Assembly (NCBI RefSeq): GCF_030689025.1
Contig: NZ_JAUYWA010000003.1
Span: 62,001 to 126,000, forward strand
Direction: 5' to 3'
From: Oceanobacter sp. 1_MG-2023
GTDB taxonomy: Bacteria; Pseudomonadota; Gammaproteobacteria; Pseudomonadales; Oceanobacteraceae
DNA: 64,000 nt
Below are positions 7,240 through 17,902 of this stretch, piece after piece. The notes beneath the pieces are model-generated. The model was not told the DNA's origin. It worked only from the letters and a program-made list of their open reading frames with translations, and searched no databases. The position numbers were made by a program, and so were the translations under genes. Within the stretch, counting starts at the first letter, position 1. Each line of letters begins with the position of its first letter.

Positions 7240-9138
7240 TCAGGGTTGGGTCAGGCGCAGAAATTCGGCTTTGGATATTTCCCCGACGATACGGCGCTCA
7301 GGAACTTCAATACCTTCGTGGAAGAACAGTACCGTCGGAGGGCCAAAAACGGCCAGGCTTTGTAACAGGGCAATCTGTTCGTCGGTATTACGGGTAATGT
7401 CGAGCTGCAGCCAGGTCATATGGCTCAATTGGCGCTGTACTTCATCATCGGCAAAAATTTCTTCATCCATGACTTTGCAGCTGATGCACCAGTCGGCGTA
7501 GAGATCCAGCATGACGGGTTGCTGGCTGTTTTTGATCAGGCGCTGGATGTCAGTCACCGACTCGGTGCGATAAAAAGCGTTGGCCTGCTGTTCAGCGCTG
7601 GCAGCAGACCCGGCATGAGTAGATGTCAGTGGCTGTAACGGATTATGGTTGCCTTGCAATGCGCCCCAGAAGGCGGCGACGCCGTAAACCAGCAGTGCCC
7701 AGGCCAGGCCTTTGAAGGCGCGATGGCGTGGTGTTGATGCCGGTTCAAATACACCGGCAACCACGGCATAAACCAGTGCCAGCAGCCCCCAGAGTGCAAG
7801 ACTTAGTGACCCGGGCAGAATGCGGCTGACCAGCCAGAGTGCAACGGCCAGCAGTAATACCCCAAAAAAGATTTTGATCTGGTTCATCCAGGCACCGGCT
7901 TTGGGCATCAGCGAGCCGCCGCTGGTACCCAGGATAATAAGTGGTGCCCCCATGCCCAATCCAAGCGCCAGCAGGGCGCCACCGCCGAGCCAGACGTTGC
8001 CGGTGGTACTGAGGTAAACCAGTGCTCCGGCCAACGGTGCCGAGACACAGGGCGACACAACCAGTGCCGAAAGGATGCCAATCACAAACACGCTGAGCAG
8101 GTGGCCACCGGATTGCTGTTGGCTCATTTGATTAAGGCGATTGCGGAGTTTGCTGGGTAATTGCAGTTCATAGAGACCAAACATCGACAACGCCAGCAAC
8201 ACGAACAGCAGGGCAAAGAGCACCAGCACCCAGGGGGTTTGCATCCAGGCCTGGATATTGGCTCCGGCTCCCAGTAGTCCCATGATAACCCCCGCCAGAG
8301 CGTAGGTAATGGCCATTCCGAGTACATAGGTGCTGGAAAGCAAAAAACCGCGCCGGGCGGAAATGGTCTGGTTTTGCCCCATCACCACCGCCGACATGAT
8401 CGGAATCATCGGCAGCACACAAGGGGTAAATGTCAGTCCGATGCCGAGCAGGAAGAACAGGCCAATGGTGGTCAGCCAGGAGCCCTCAAACCAGTGGGCG
8501 GAACTGCTGGCTGGCTGGTCGGTCGCGGGAGGATAAGTATTGTTGCTGTTAATGCCAGAGCTGGCGCTGGTGGTTGCTGACTGAGTGACAGCGTTCGTGG
8601 TGGTGCCTGCTGCGGTAGTTGCGGTATCTGTTGCGGTATTTTCCCAGGGAGCCGATGGTGTGGCAGTTGCGGGAACCGGACTGGCTGATGGAAGGTCACT
8701 GGCCGCAATGGTGATATTGATACGCTGGGGTGGGTAACACAGCCCGGCATCGGCGCAACCCTGATAGTGGAGGGTGACGACACCGGCACTGAATGAATCC
8801 AGCTTGAAGATAACTTCCCGTGGGCCGTAATGGGCAATGATATCGCCAAAGGCTTCGTCGTATTTATCAATGCCGGGTTCTGAAAAGCTGGCAGGGTCCT
8901 GCTGTATGTCATCCTGGCTCAGATAAATACGATGTTGATACAAATAGTAGCCAGGCGGGGTTTGCCATTGGGCAATTAACAGGCCGCCATCAATATCTGT
9001 CTGGAGTGGAAAAGCCTGTTCCACCGGTAAAAATTTGGGTTCAGCGCCGCCGAGTGGATCAAATAGCCCGGCCTGGACAGTAGGCGTCAGGGCGAGCAGC
9101 GCCAGGATGGCAATCAGATATCTGGCAACAACCTGCAT
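7240..9138 (-). CDS. dsbD: Thiol:disulfide interchange protein DsbD
   Basis: DsbD passes electrons from cytoplasmic thioredoxin across the inner membrane to periplasmic DsbC/DsbE-type proteins. From the ATG at 9138 (SD GGGGA just upstream) it has 632 residues: signal peptide (VVARYLIAILALLALTPTVQA), N-terminal periplasmic domain with CADAGLCYPPQR, a Ser/Thr/Ala-rich linker near 185-235, an eight-helix membrane core with the redox cysteines in TFTPCVLPMIP and VVSPCVSAPL, and a C-terminal thioredoxin domain with WCISCK. All three redox pairs are present. A longer in-frame start at 9204 is less likely because it would overlap ispB and place 22 polar residues before the signal peptide. Confidence 0.96.
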   Translation of the reverse strand: MQVVARYLIAILALLALTPTVQAGLFDPLGGAEPKFLPVEQAFPLQTDIDGGLLIAQWQTPPGYYLYQHRIYLSQDDIQQDPASFSEPGIDKYDEAFGDIIAHYGPREVIFKLDSFSAGVVTLHYQGCADAGLCYPPQRINITIAASDLPSASPVPATATPSAPWENTATDTATTAAGTTTNAVTQSATTSASSGINSNNTYPPATDQPASSSAHWFEGSWLTTIGLFFLLGIGLTFTPCVLPMIPIMSAVVMGQNQTISARRGFLLSSTYVLGMAITYALAGVIMGLLGAGANIQAWMQTPWVLVLFALLFVLLALSMFGLYELQLPSKLRNRLNQMSQQQSGGHLLSVFVIGILSALVVSPCVSAPLAGALVYLSTTGNVWLGGGALLALGLGMGAPLIILGTSGGSLMPKAGAWMNQIKIFFGVLLLAVALWLVSRILPGSLSLALWGLLALVYAVVAGVFEPASTPRHRAFKGLAWALLVYGVAAFWGALQGNHNPLQPLTSTHAGSAASAEQQANAFYRTESVTDIQRLIKNSQQPVMLDLYADWCISCKVMDEEIFADDEVQRQLSHMTWLQLDITRNTDEQIALLQSLAVFGPPTVLFFHEGIEVPERRIVGEISKAEFLRLTQP

Positions 9139-9166
9139 AAAAATCCCCGGTTCTGGGTGGGTAGAG

Positions 9167-10183
9167 TTAGGTTTTGCGCTGGACGGCGATTCTGGCCAGA
9201 GCAATCAGGGCGTCTTTGGCCGCCGATTGGGGTAAAAGTTGCAGCTGTTGTTCGGCCCGTTGCACACAGGCATTGGCTTTGTTGCGGGTGTACTCCATTG
9301 AGCGGGTATGTGTGACCACGGCCATGACATCATTCATGTTATCCAGACCACCTTTGCGAATGGCCTGGCGCACCAGTTTGCGGCCGGTTTCATCGGCATT
9401 GGCCATGGCATGAATCAGTGGCAGTGTTGGCTTGCCTTCCGCCAGGTCATCACCAACGTTTTTGCCGAGATCGGCGGCATTGCCTTCGTAATCCAGCACA
9501 TCGTCGATTAACTGGAAGGCCAGCCCCAGTTCCTTGCCGTAAATACGCAGCGCTTCCTGGATGTCATCCGGAGCTTGCAGCAGGGCGGCGGTGCCGTGGG
9601 TTGAGGCTTCAAACAGTTGTGCGGTTTTACCCTGAATCACGTCCATATACTGGGCTTCGGTGATATTCGGGTTTTTGACGTTGGTCAGCTGCAGCACCTC
9701 GCCTTCGGCAATCACACAGGTGGTCGAGGAAAGAATATCCATTACCTTGAGGTTGGCCAGTTCCACCAGCATGTTAAACGAGCGGCTGTAAAGGAAGTCA
9801 CCGACCAGTACGCTGGGAGCATTACCCCATTTGGCATTGGCGGTCGGGTTGCCCCGGCGCATGTCCGAGGTATCCACCACATCGTCATGTAACAGGGTGG
9901 CGGTGTGCAAGAACTCGATAATGGCCGCCAGTTTGATCACACCCTGATCGCAGTTGCCCAATGCCCGGGCGCTCAGAAGCACCAGCAATGGCCGGATGCG
10001 CTTGCCACCACTGTTGACGATATAGTCAGCGATTTTTTCGACCAGTGGAACGCGGGATTCCAGCTGCTCGTTGATGAGCCGGTTGACCGCCTGAAAATCA
10101 TCATCAACACATGTCAGTATGTCGGCCAGCGACATGGACGGGGCCGGAGATGGGGATGTGATGTTGGATGACGGCATATTCAT
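9167..10183 (-). CDS. ispB: Octaprenyl (polyprenyl) diphosphate synthase
   Basis: A trans-prenyltransferase that makes the ubiquinone side chain from isopentenyl diphosphate. Both Asp-rich motifs are intact: LLHDDVVDTSDMRRG (first) and QLIDDVLDYEG (second), with the substrate-binding GGKRIRP upstream. The ATG at 10183 gives 338 residues; a TTG at 10207 would add eight. It is divergent from rplU-rpmA, the usual arrangement in gammaproteobacteria. Chain length (C40) is assumed from the family, not from sequence. Confidence 0.95.
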   Translation of the reverse strand: MNMPSSNITSPSPAPSMSLADILTCVDDDFQAVNRLINEQLESRVPLVEKIADYIVNSGGKRIRPLLVLLSARALGNCDQGVIKLAAIIEFLHTATLLHDDVVDTSDMRRGNPTANAKWGNAPSVLVGDFLYSRSFNMLVELANLKVMDILSSTTCVIAEGEVLQLTNVKNPNITEAQYMDVIQGKTAQLFEASTHGTAALLQAPDDIQEALRIYGKELGLAFQLIDDVLDYEGNAADLGKNVGDDLAEGKPTLPLIHAMANADETGRKLVRQAIRKGGLDNMNDVMAVVTHTRSMEYTRNKANACVQRAEQQLQLLPQSAAKDALIALARIAVQRKT

Positions 10184-10424
10184 AATGTCTCGGGAAAACT
10201 GCCGCAAATGCTAGAGTTGAGCGTCGACACTGTCAAGGAAATGCGAGAATCTCCGACTTGCAACGCAGCTTGCTCTGAGGTACAGTCTCGCGCCCGAATT
10301 TCAGCTCCCTGCCATATGGTAACCCGTGCGTTCCCAGTAGAAGCAGGTTGTGAAAGTAGCGTATTCGGTTATGGACCGGTGCTGATCAGAGGCCCGGCTA
10401 AAAATGCAGCAGGTGGAGAACCTC

Positions 10425-10736
10425 ATGTACGCAGTAGTAATTACCGGCGGTAAGCAATACCGTGTTGAAGAAGGCCAAACGCTGAAAGTTGAAAAACTGG
10501 AAGTAGCAACAGGCGATGCGGTTGAACTGGAAAAAGTTTTGCTGATTGGTAACGGCGATGACGTTAAAATTGGCACTCCTGTGGTTGAAGGCGCTAAAGT
10601 AACGGCAGAAGTGGTTGCCCATGGTCGTCACAAGAAAGTGAAAATCATGAAGTTCAAGCGTCGTAAGCACCACATGAAACAAATGGGCCACCGTCAGTGG
10701 TTCACTGAACTGAAAATCACCAGCATCGCTGGCTAA
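10425..10736 (+). CDS. rplU: 50S ribosomal protein L21
   Basis: 103 residues from the ATG at 10425 ([20 protein letters not shown]), the standard L21 start; GGTGGAG upstream is the ribosome site. The basic C-terminal region [20 protein letters not shown] binds 23S rRNA. It is first of the rplU-rpmA pair and is followed by obgE, the common L21-L27-Obg order. The 217-bp gap before it, shared with ispB, must hold its promoter; I could not pick one with confidence. Confidence 0.98.
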   Translation: MYAVVITGGKQYRVEEGQTLKVEKLEVATGDAVELEKVLLIGNGDDVKIGTPVVEGAKVTAEVVAHGRHKKVKIMKFKRRKHHMKQMGHRQWFTELKITSIAG

Positions 10737-10827
10737 TTTTTTTAAATTCAATTTGGGCCCGGGTGACTGTGAATGACGGTCACCGCATCCGCAGTGTTGT
10801 AGTGGTCCCTCAGAAGGAGAAAGAAGC

Positions 10828-11085
10828 ATGGCTCACAAAAAAGCTGGTGGTTCTACCAAGAACGGTCGCGATTCCGAAAGTAAACGCCTTGGCGTGAAAC
10901 TGTACGGCGGCCAGGCAGCAAAAGCAGGCGCAATCATTATTCGTCAGCGTGGCACTCGTGTACACGCCGGTGACAATGTCCGTGTTGCTCGTGACCACAC
11001 TCTGTTTGCAACTGCCGAAGGCGTTGTCAAATTTGAAGTGAAAGGTCCAAACAATCGCAAGACTGTTAGCGTCGTTCCTGCCTGA
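10828..11085 (+). CDS. rpmA: 50S ribosomal protein L27
   Basis: 85 residues, starting [20 protein letters not shown]. The N-terminus reaches the peptidyl transferase centre, and this short form needs no N-terminal processing. SD AGAAGGAG is 10 bp before the ATG. It is co-transcribed with rplU and followed by a strong terminator. Confidence 0.98.
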   Translation: MAHKKAGGSTKNGRDSESKRLGVKLYGGQAAKAGAIIIRQRGTRVHAGDNVRVARDHTLFATAEGVVKFEVKGPNNRKTVSVVPA

Positions 11086-11126
11086 TCGACAACCGGTTCA
11101 AGGTTGTCGGCGGTTGGTTTGCCGTA

Positions 11127-11163
11127 AAAAGCGCCCCAGCTGCTTGCAGTTGGGGCGTTTTTG
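11127..11163 (+). terminator. Rho-independent terminator after rpmA
   Basis: A stem of GCGCCCCA(GC)TGC... with ...GCAGTTGGGGCG closing a short loop, followed by TTTTT. It separates the ribosomal operon from obgE, though some read-through is likely because obgE follows within 30 bp. Confidence 0.85.
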
Positions 11164-11176
11164 TATGTTTTTTTGA

Positions 11177-12385
<1,209 letters not shown>

Positions 12386-12515
12386 TTTTCAGGTAGCCGT
12401 CGCGGTTACCACGTCGCTGGTTGGCTCCCTGTTGGTGTGATTGCCGCGCCAGCCAGGTTGTCCCAGTATCCCGGCCATTGCTTTCTGCCATGGCCTTGCA
12501 TCAATAGCTTTTGGA

Positions 12516-13664
12516 ATGGCTTTGGACTCTCAACAGCAAATTCAGCAGCATCGTATTCGGCTGGCGCAGAAAAAGCGCTGGGTTATCAAGATTGGCAGCG
12601 CTCTGCTGACCAATGACGGCCAGGGTCTTGATCTCGAAGGGATGCAATCCTGGGTCGATCAGATGGCCGAATTACAGCGCCTGGGGCACGATATTATTCT
12701 GGTCTCGTCTGGCTCGGTTGCCGCCGGTATGACCCGTCTTGGCTGGCATAAGCGACCGGAAGAACTTTATCAGTTGCAGGCGGCGGCAGCGGTCGGGCAG
12801 ATGGGGTTGGTGCAGGCTTATGAAACCGCTTTTGGTAAACATGACCGGCTCACCGCCCAGGTGTTGCTGACCCATGATGACCTCAGTAACCGTACCCGTT
12901 ATCTTAACGCTCGCAGCACGTTACGCACTCTGATGAATCTGGGTGTGGTGCCGGTGGTGAATGAAAATGACACCGTTGTAACCGATGAAATCTGCTTTGG
13001 GGATAACGATACGCTGGGCGCTCTGGTTGCCAACCTGGTAGAGGCTGATGTACTGGTGATTCTGACCGATCAGCAAGGGCTGTTCACTGCCGATCCCCGT
13101 TCCTACCCGGATGCCGAGCTGGTACTGGAAGCCAAGGCGTCTGACCCTGCCATTGCCGATATGGCGGGCAGCGGTGGTGCGTTGGGGCGTGGTGGCATGG
13201 TCACCAAGGTACGAGCGGCGTCTCTGGCATCCCGTTCCGGAGCGGATACCCTGATTGTCGGCGGCCGGATTGAGAATGTGTTGCCGCGTTTGCGTGCGGG
13301 TGAACTGCTGGGCACCTTGTTGGTGGCTGATCGCGAGCCAGTTGCGGCGCGCAAGCAGTGGATTGCCGGTCACCTGCAGACTCGCGGGGAATTGATTCTG
13401 GACGATGGGGCGGTAAATGCCCTGCGTAATGGTCATCGCAGTCTGCTGCCGATTGGTGTGGTGGCGCTGAATGGCCGCTTTGAGCGCGGCGAAGTGGTTG
13501 CCTGTAAAAATGAACGTGGCGAGCTGGTTGCCAAAGGGCTGGTGAATTACAGTCGCAGCGAAGCCAACAAGATCTTGCGCACACCGTCGTCCGAGTTGGA
13601 ACAGGTGCTGGGTTTTGTTGTGGAACAGGAAATGATCCACAGGGATAATCTGGTGGTAATATAA
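12516..13664 (+). CDS. proB: Glutamate 5-kinase
   Basis: First step of proline synthesis: ATP-dependent phosphorylation of glutamate. The kinase domain starts [16 protein letters not shown] and contains [10 protein letters not shown] and [10 protein letters not shown]; the last ~80 residues are a PUA domain ([20 protein letters not shown]). The ATG at 12516 gives 382 residues; a TTG at 12441 would add 25 residues with no family likeness. The SD is weak. It lies after obgE as in Pseudomonas. Confidence 0.95.
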   Translation: MALDSQQQIQQHRIRLAQKKRWVIKIGSALLTNDGQGLDLEGMQSWVDQMAELQRLGHDIILVSSGSVAAGMTRLGWHKRPEELYQLQAAAAVGQMGLVQAYETAFGKHDRLTAQVLLTHDDLSNRTRYLNARSTLRTLMNLGVVPVVNENDTVVTDEICFGDNDTLGALVANLVEADVLVILTDQQGLFTADPRSYPDAELVLEAKASDPAIADMAGSGGALGRGGMVTKVRAASLASRSGADTLIVGGRIENVLPRLRAGELLGTLLVADREPVAARKQWIAGHLQTRGELILDDGAVNALRNGHRSLLPIGVVALNGRFERGEVVACKNERGELVAKGLVNYSRSEANKILRTPSSELEQVLGFVVEQEMIHRDNLVVI

Positions 13665-13681
13665 CCAGACAGACGCAATAA

Positions 13682-14605
<924 letters not shown>

Positions 14606-14650
14606 GTTGCAAGAAAACCGGCCAGTTTGTTGAAATAAAGCGACTTCTGG

Positions 14651-14679
14651 TTGACATGAAAGGGGCTGGCCGGGATAAT
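14651..14679 (+). promoter_or_regulatory. Strong sigma-70 promoter for rpsT
   Basis: A perfect -35 TTGACA (14651-14656), a 17-bp spacer and a -10 GATAAT (14674-14679), about 47 bp before the rpsT start. The -10 lies inside a 9-bp inverted repeat (14668-14676 / 14678-14686), which in RNA from kdsA would form a GC-rich hairpin. Confidence 0.8.
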
Positions 14680-14725
14680 CCCGGCCCTCTTGGAATTCAC
14701 TAATCCCCTTATTAAGGAGCCGACT

Positions 14726-14992
14726 GTGGCAAATTCTGCTGGTTCTCGTAAACGCGCCCGTCAGGCTATCAAACGCCGTGCCCGTACGATCGCACTGCGT
14801 TCTATGGTGCGTACCTACATCAAGAAAGTACACGCTGCTGTAGCGTCTGATAACTACGAACAGGCCCAAGCTGCGTTCGTTAAAGCCCAACCGTATATCG
14901 ATAAGATGGTCAACAAAGGTATTCTGCATAAAAACACTGCAGCCCGTACCAAAAGCCGTCTGAATTCGCAGGTTGTTGCGCTGAAAGGCTAA
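14726..14992 (+). CDS. rpsT: 30S ribosomal protein S20
   Basis: 88 residues from a GTG start at 14726 (then ANSAGSRKRARQAIKRRART), preceded by AAGGAG. It is very basic, as expected for this 16S rRNA-binding protein. A non-ATG start is also used for rpsT in E. coli (TTG), where it is part of autoregulation. It is monocistronic, with its own promoter and terminator. Confidence 0.97.
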   Translation: MANSAGSRKRARQAIKRRARTIALRSMVRTYIKKVHAAVASDNYEQAQAAFVKAQPYIDKMVNKGILHKNTAARTKSRLNSQVVALKG

Positions 14993-15006
14993 GGCCTTTC
15001 GACGAT

Positions 15007-15034
15007 AAAAAAGCCCGCTTTTGCGGGCTTTTTT
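15007..15034 (+). terminator. Rho-independent terminator after rpsT
   Basis: AAAAAAGCCCGC-TTTT-GCGGGCTTTTTT: a perfect GC stem with a T-run, 15 bp after the rpsT stop. Confidence 0.92.
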
Positions 15035-15115
15035 GTGGCTGTCTGTTGGCAAGGCCCTTCTGGGTGAAGCATCCTGCGCAGCCCGTACCAGGTTGTACAA
15101 CAAGAGAAATCCGTC

Positions 15116-16708
15116 GTGGACAAACAAAAAGCAGCATCGTCAACAACCACGGAAGCGGGTGCCCGGTCGACAGGCAGTAGTCTGCTGCGTTCTTCATCGG
15201 TCGTCAGCGTGTTCACCTTGCTCAGCCGGGTGCTGGGGCTGGTGCGTGATATTGTGGTGGCACAGTATTTTGGCACCCGGGTTGATGCCTTTCTGGTGGC
15301 TTTTAAAATCCCCAATTTTTTTCGTCGCCTGTTTGCCGAAGGTGCCTTCTCGGTCGCTTTTGTTCCGGTACTGAGTGAATACCGTACCCGTCGTTCTCTG
15401 GATGAGGTGCAACTGCTGGTGTCGCGGGTATCCGGTACCCTGGGTCTGGCATTGCTGACGGTGACGACACTGGCGTTGTTATCGGCGGACTACCTGCCCT
15501 GGTTGTTTGCCCCCGGTTTTGCTACCAATCCGGAAAAATTTGCCCTGACCGGGGATCTGCTGCGTATTACCTTTCCTTATCTGTTGTTTATTGCCATGAC
15601 GGCCTTTGCGGGTGGGGTGCTGAACAGTTACGGCCGTTTTGCCATCCCGGCTTTTACTCCGGTGTTGCTGAATCTGACACTGATTGCCGCAACATGGCTG
15701 ATGGTTGACTGGTTTGAGGAGCCATTGTTTGCATTGGCCTGGGGAGTCTTTTTTGCCGGACTGCTGCAATTGCTGTTTCAGCTGCCGTTTCTCGCCCGCT
15801 TGCAGCTGTTGGTGCGGCCGACGGTAAAACGGGATGATGAAGGGGTTCGACGTATTGTCAGCTTGATGATACCGGCTTTGTTCGGGGTGTCGGTCAGTCA
15901 GATTAATCTGTTGCTGGATACGGTACTGGCATCATTTCTGGAAGATGGCAGCGTCAGCTGGCTGTATTATGCCGATCGGCTCAATAACCTGCCGCTGGGA
16001 ATTTTTGCCATCGCCATTGGTGTGGTGATCTTGCCTGCGCTGTCGAGTAAGCACGCTGGAGAACAGGATGAGGGCTTTGCTCGTACGCTCGATTGGGCGG
16101 TGCGCATGGTGTTGCTGCTGGCATTACCGGCAGCCCTGGCGCTGGCACTGTTGGCTCAGCCGTTGATGGCAACCATTTTTTATCACGGTGAAATGACGAC
16201 TTATGACATTGAGCAAATGTCGGTCGCCTTGCAAGCTTACGCCTCGGGCCTGTTGGCCTTTATGCTGATCAAGGTCTTGGCTCCCGGTTATTATGCACGG
16301 CAGGATACCCGCACACCGGTACGTATTGGTATTCAGGCGATGGTCGTGAATATGGTGTTTAATCTGGCGCTGGTATTGCCATTTGCCCATGTCGGACTGG
16401 CGCTGGCCACCGCTATCTCATCGTACTTTAATGCTCTGATGTTATATCTGGGGTTGCGCAAAGCCGGGGTGCTGCAACACAGTCGTGGCTGGTTGGGGTT
16501 TATGGCCAAGCTGGCATTGGCAAATGCTGCCCTGCTGGGAGTGACCTGGTGGCTCATGGGGGATGTGGCCGATTGGCTGCTGTGGTCAGCTTCTGAGCGT
16601 ATGGTACAAATGACGCTGGTGGTTGTTTCGGGCGTTGTCGTCTATGTGCTGGTGTTGCTTGTTGCCGGGCTGCAGCCCCGGCACTTGCGTGGTGCCTTGT
16701 TTGACTAG
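15116..16708 (+). CDS. murJ: Lipid II flippase MurJ
   Basis: A 530-residue polytopic inner-membrane protein of the MOP superfamily that flips lipid II to the periplasm. The first helix region (VSVFTLLSRVLGLVRDIVVA) and the following FFRRLFAEGAFSVAFVPVL are hallmark MurJ segments; the charged Arg residues line the cavity. About 14 hydrophobic segments are visible. The start is GTG at 15116, with a ~25-residue polar N-terminal extension that is longer than usual. It follows rpsT as in other gammaproteobacteria. Confidence 0.95.
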   Translation: MDKQKAASSTTTEAGARSTGSSLLRSSSVVSVFTLLSRVLGLVRDIVVAQYFGTRVDAFLVAFKIPNFFRRLFAEGAFSVAFVPVLSEYRTRRSLDEVQLLVSRVSGTLGLALLTVTTLALLSADYLPWLFAPGFATNPEKFALTGDLLRITFPYLLFIAMTAFAGGVLNSYGRFAIPAFTPVLLNLTLIAATWLMVDWFEEPLFALAWGVFFAGLLQLLFQLPFLARLQLLVRPTVKRDDEGVRRIVSLMIPALFGVSVSQINLLLDTVLASFLEDGSVSWLYYADRLNNLPLGIFAIAIGVVILPALSSKHAGEQDEGFARTLDWAVRMVLLLALPAALALALLAQPLMATIFYHGEMTTYDIEQMSVALQAYASGLLAFMLIKVLAPGYYARQDTRTPVRIGIQAMVVNMVFNLALVLPFAHVGLALATAISSYFNALMLYLGLRKAGVLQHSRGWLGFMAKLALANAALLGVTWWLMGDVADWLLWSASERMVQMTLVVVSGVVVYVLVLLVAGLQPRHLRGALFD

Positions 16709-16885
16709 AGGGCTGGTGCCCGCTGCGCCTGATGGGGTGGTTCGAGGCTAAATTCAGTCTATAGCGGCTGTTTCCGGTGTTTGACTGTTCCCGGCGCGGT
16801 GCCTTGGCTATAATCCAGCCCCTTGTATTTTTGTCTGGTTATCTGTTTGTTCCGGTAACTGAATCACTGAGGACTGTCATCGCTC

Positions 16886-17902
16886 ATGCGTCTGCTGCGA
16901 GGCTTACATAATATTCCAGCGGAATTCTCTGGCTGTGCGATCACCATTGGTAATTTTGATGGCTTGCATCTGGGGCATCAGGCTATTTTGCATGGACTCC
17001 ATGCCGCGGCAACCGGGTTGGCTGTGCCAACGCTGGTAATGATTTTTGAGCCGCAGCCCAAGGAATTTTTTGCCGCGGACCAAGCCCCCGCGCGACTGGC
17101 CAATCTGCGCGAGAAATTACTTGATCTTGATGCCGATCACGTCGATTACGTTCTGTGCCTGCCGTTTAATCAGGCGCTGCGATCAATGTCGGCGGATGAT
17201 TTTATCAAGCAGGTACTGGTGGATACGCTCGGTATTCGCCATCTGATCGTGGGAGATGACTTCCGCTTTGGCTGTGATCGCCGGGGTGATTATGCGCTGC
17301 TGGCCAGTGCTGGCCAGCAATACGGTTTTGTGGTGCAGGACTCCTCGACCTTTCTGGTGGCCGGAGAACGCGTCAGCAGTACCCGTATCCGCAAGGAGCT
17401 GGAAGCCAACCGTCTGGGCGAAGTGCGCAAGTTGCTGGGGCGTACCTATCGCATGTCCGGGCGGGTTGCCCACGGCCGGGAACTGGGCCGTACGCTGAAT
17501 ACTCCCACCGCCAATGTGATGATCCATCGCCGCCGCCTGCCTTTGTGTGGAGTGTATGCCGTGGCCACACGTATCCAGGAGACCGGCGAAGAATATCTGG
17601 GAGTGGCCAATGTCGGAATCAAACCGACCATCAGCCTGAAGCCTGAGCCGTCACTGGAGGTTCACCTGTTCGGATTTTCCGGTGATCTGTATGGCCAGCA
17701 TCTGACGGTCGAATTCTGGCATCGTATTCGTGGTGAGCGTGCCTTTGATGGCCTGGAATCACTACAAGCCGCTATTGACGATGACAAACGCTCGGCCCAG
17801 CATTATTTCGCCACATTGCCATACTCTTTCCGTGATTCGGGATCGACCCGGATAACGACGACCGAATTGAATTTATCAGAAGTGACCCGTTATGAACGAT
17901 AA
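16886..17902 (+). CDS. ribF: Bifunctional riboflavin kinase / FAD synthetase
   Basis: Makes FMN and FAD from riboflavin. The N-terminal FAD synthetase (nucleotidyltransferase) domain has [18 protein letters not shown] and [10 protein letters not shown]; the C-terminal riboflavin kinase domain starts near residue 185 with [19 protein letters not shown]. 338 residues, slightly longer than E. coli (313) through a C-terminal tail. Its end overlaps the ileS start by 11 bp, so the two are translationally coupled. Confidence 0.96.
   Translation: MRLLRGLHNIPAEFSGCAITIGNFDGLHLGHQAILHGLHAAATGLAVPTLVMIFEPQPKEFFAADQAPARLANLREKLLDLDADHVDYVLCLPFNQALRSMSADDFIKQVLVDTLGIRHLIVGDDFRFGCDRRGDYALLASAGQQYGFVVQDSSTFLVAGERVSSTRIRKELEANRLGEVRKLLGRTYRMSGRVAHGRELGRTLNTPTANVMIHRRRLPLCGVYAVATRIQETGEEYLGVANVGIKPTISLKPEPSLEVHLFGFSGDLYGQHLTVEFWHRIRGERAFDGLESLQAAIDDDKRSAQHYFATLPYSFRDSGSTRITTTELNLSEVTRYER

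Noticed and set aside
7136-7501. Rightward frame beginning MSTGLNRCPL near the element end
   Set aside because: A similar start recurs at 45490 because it comes from the repeated element, after which the two frames differ; here it is antisense to dsbD.
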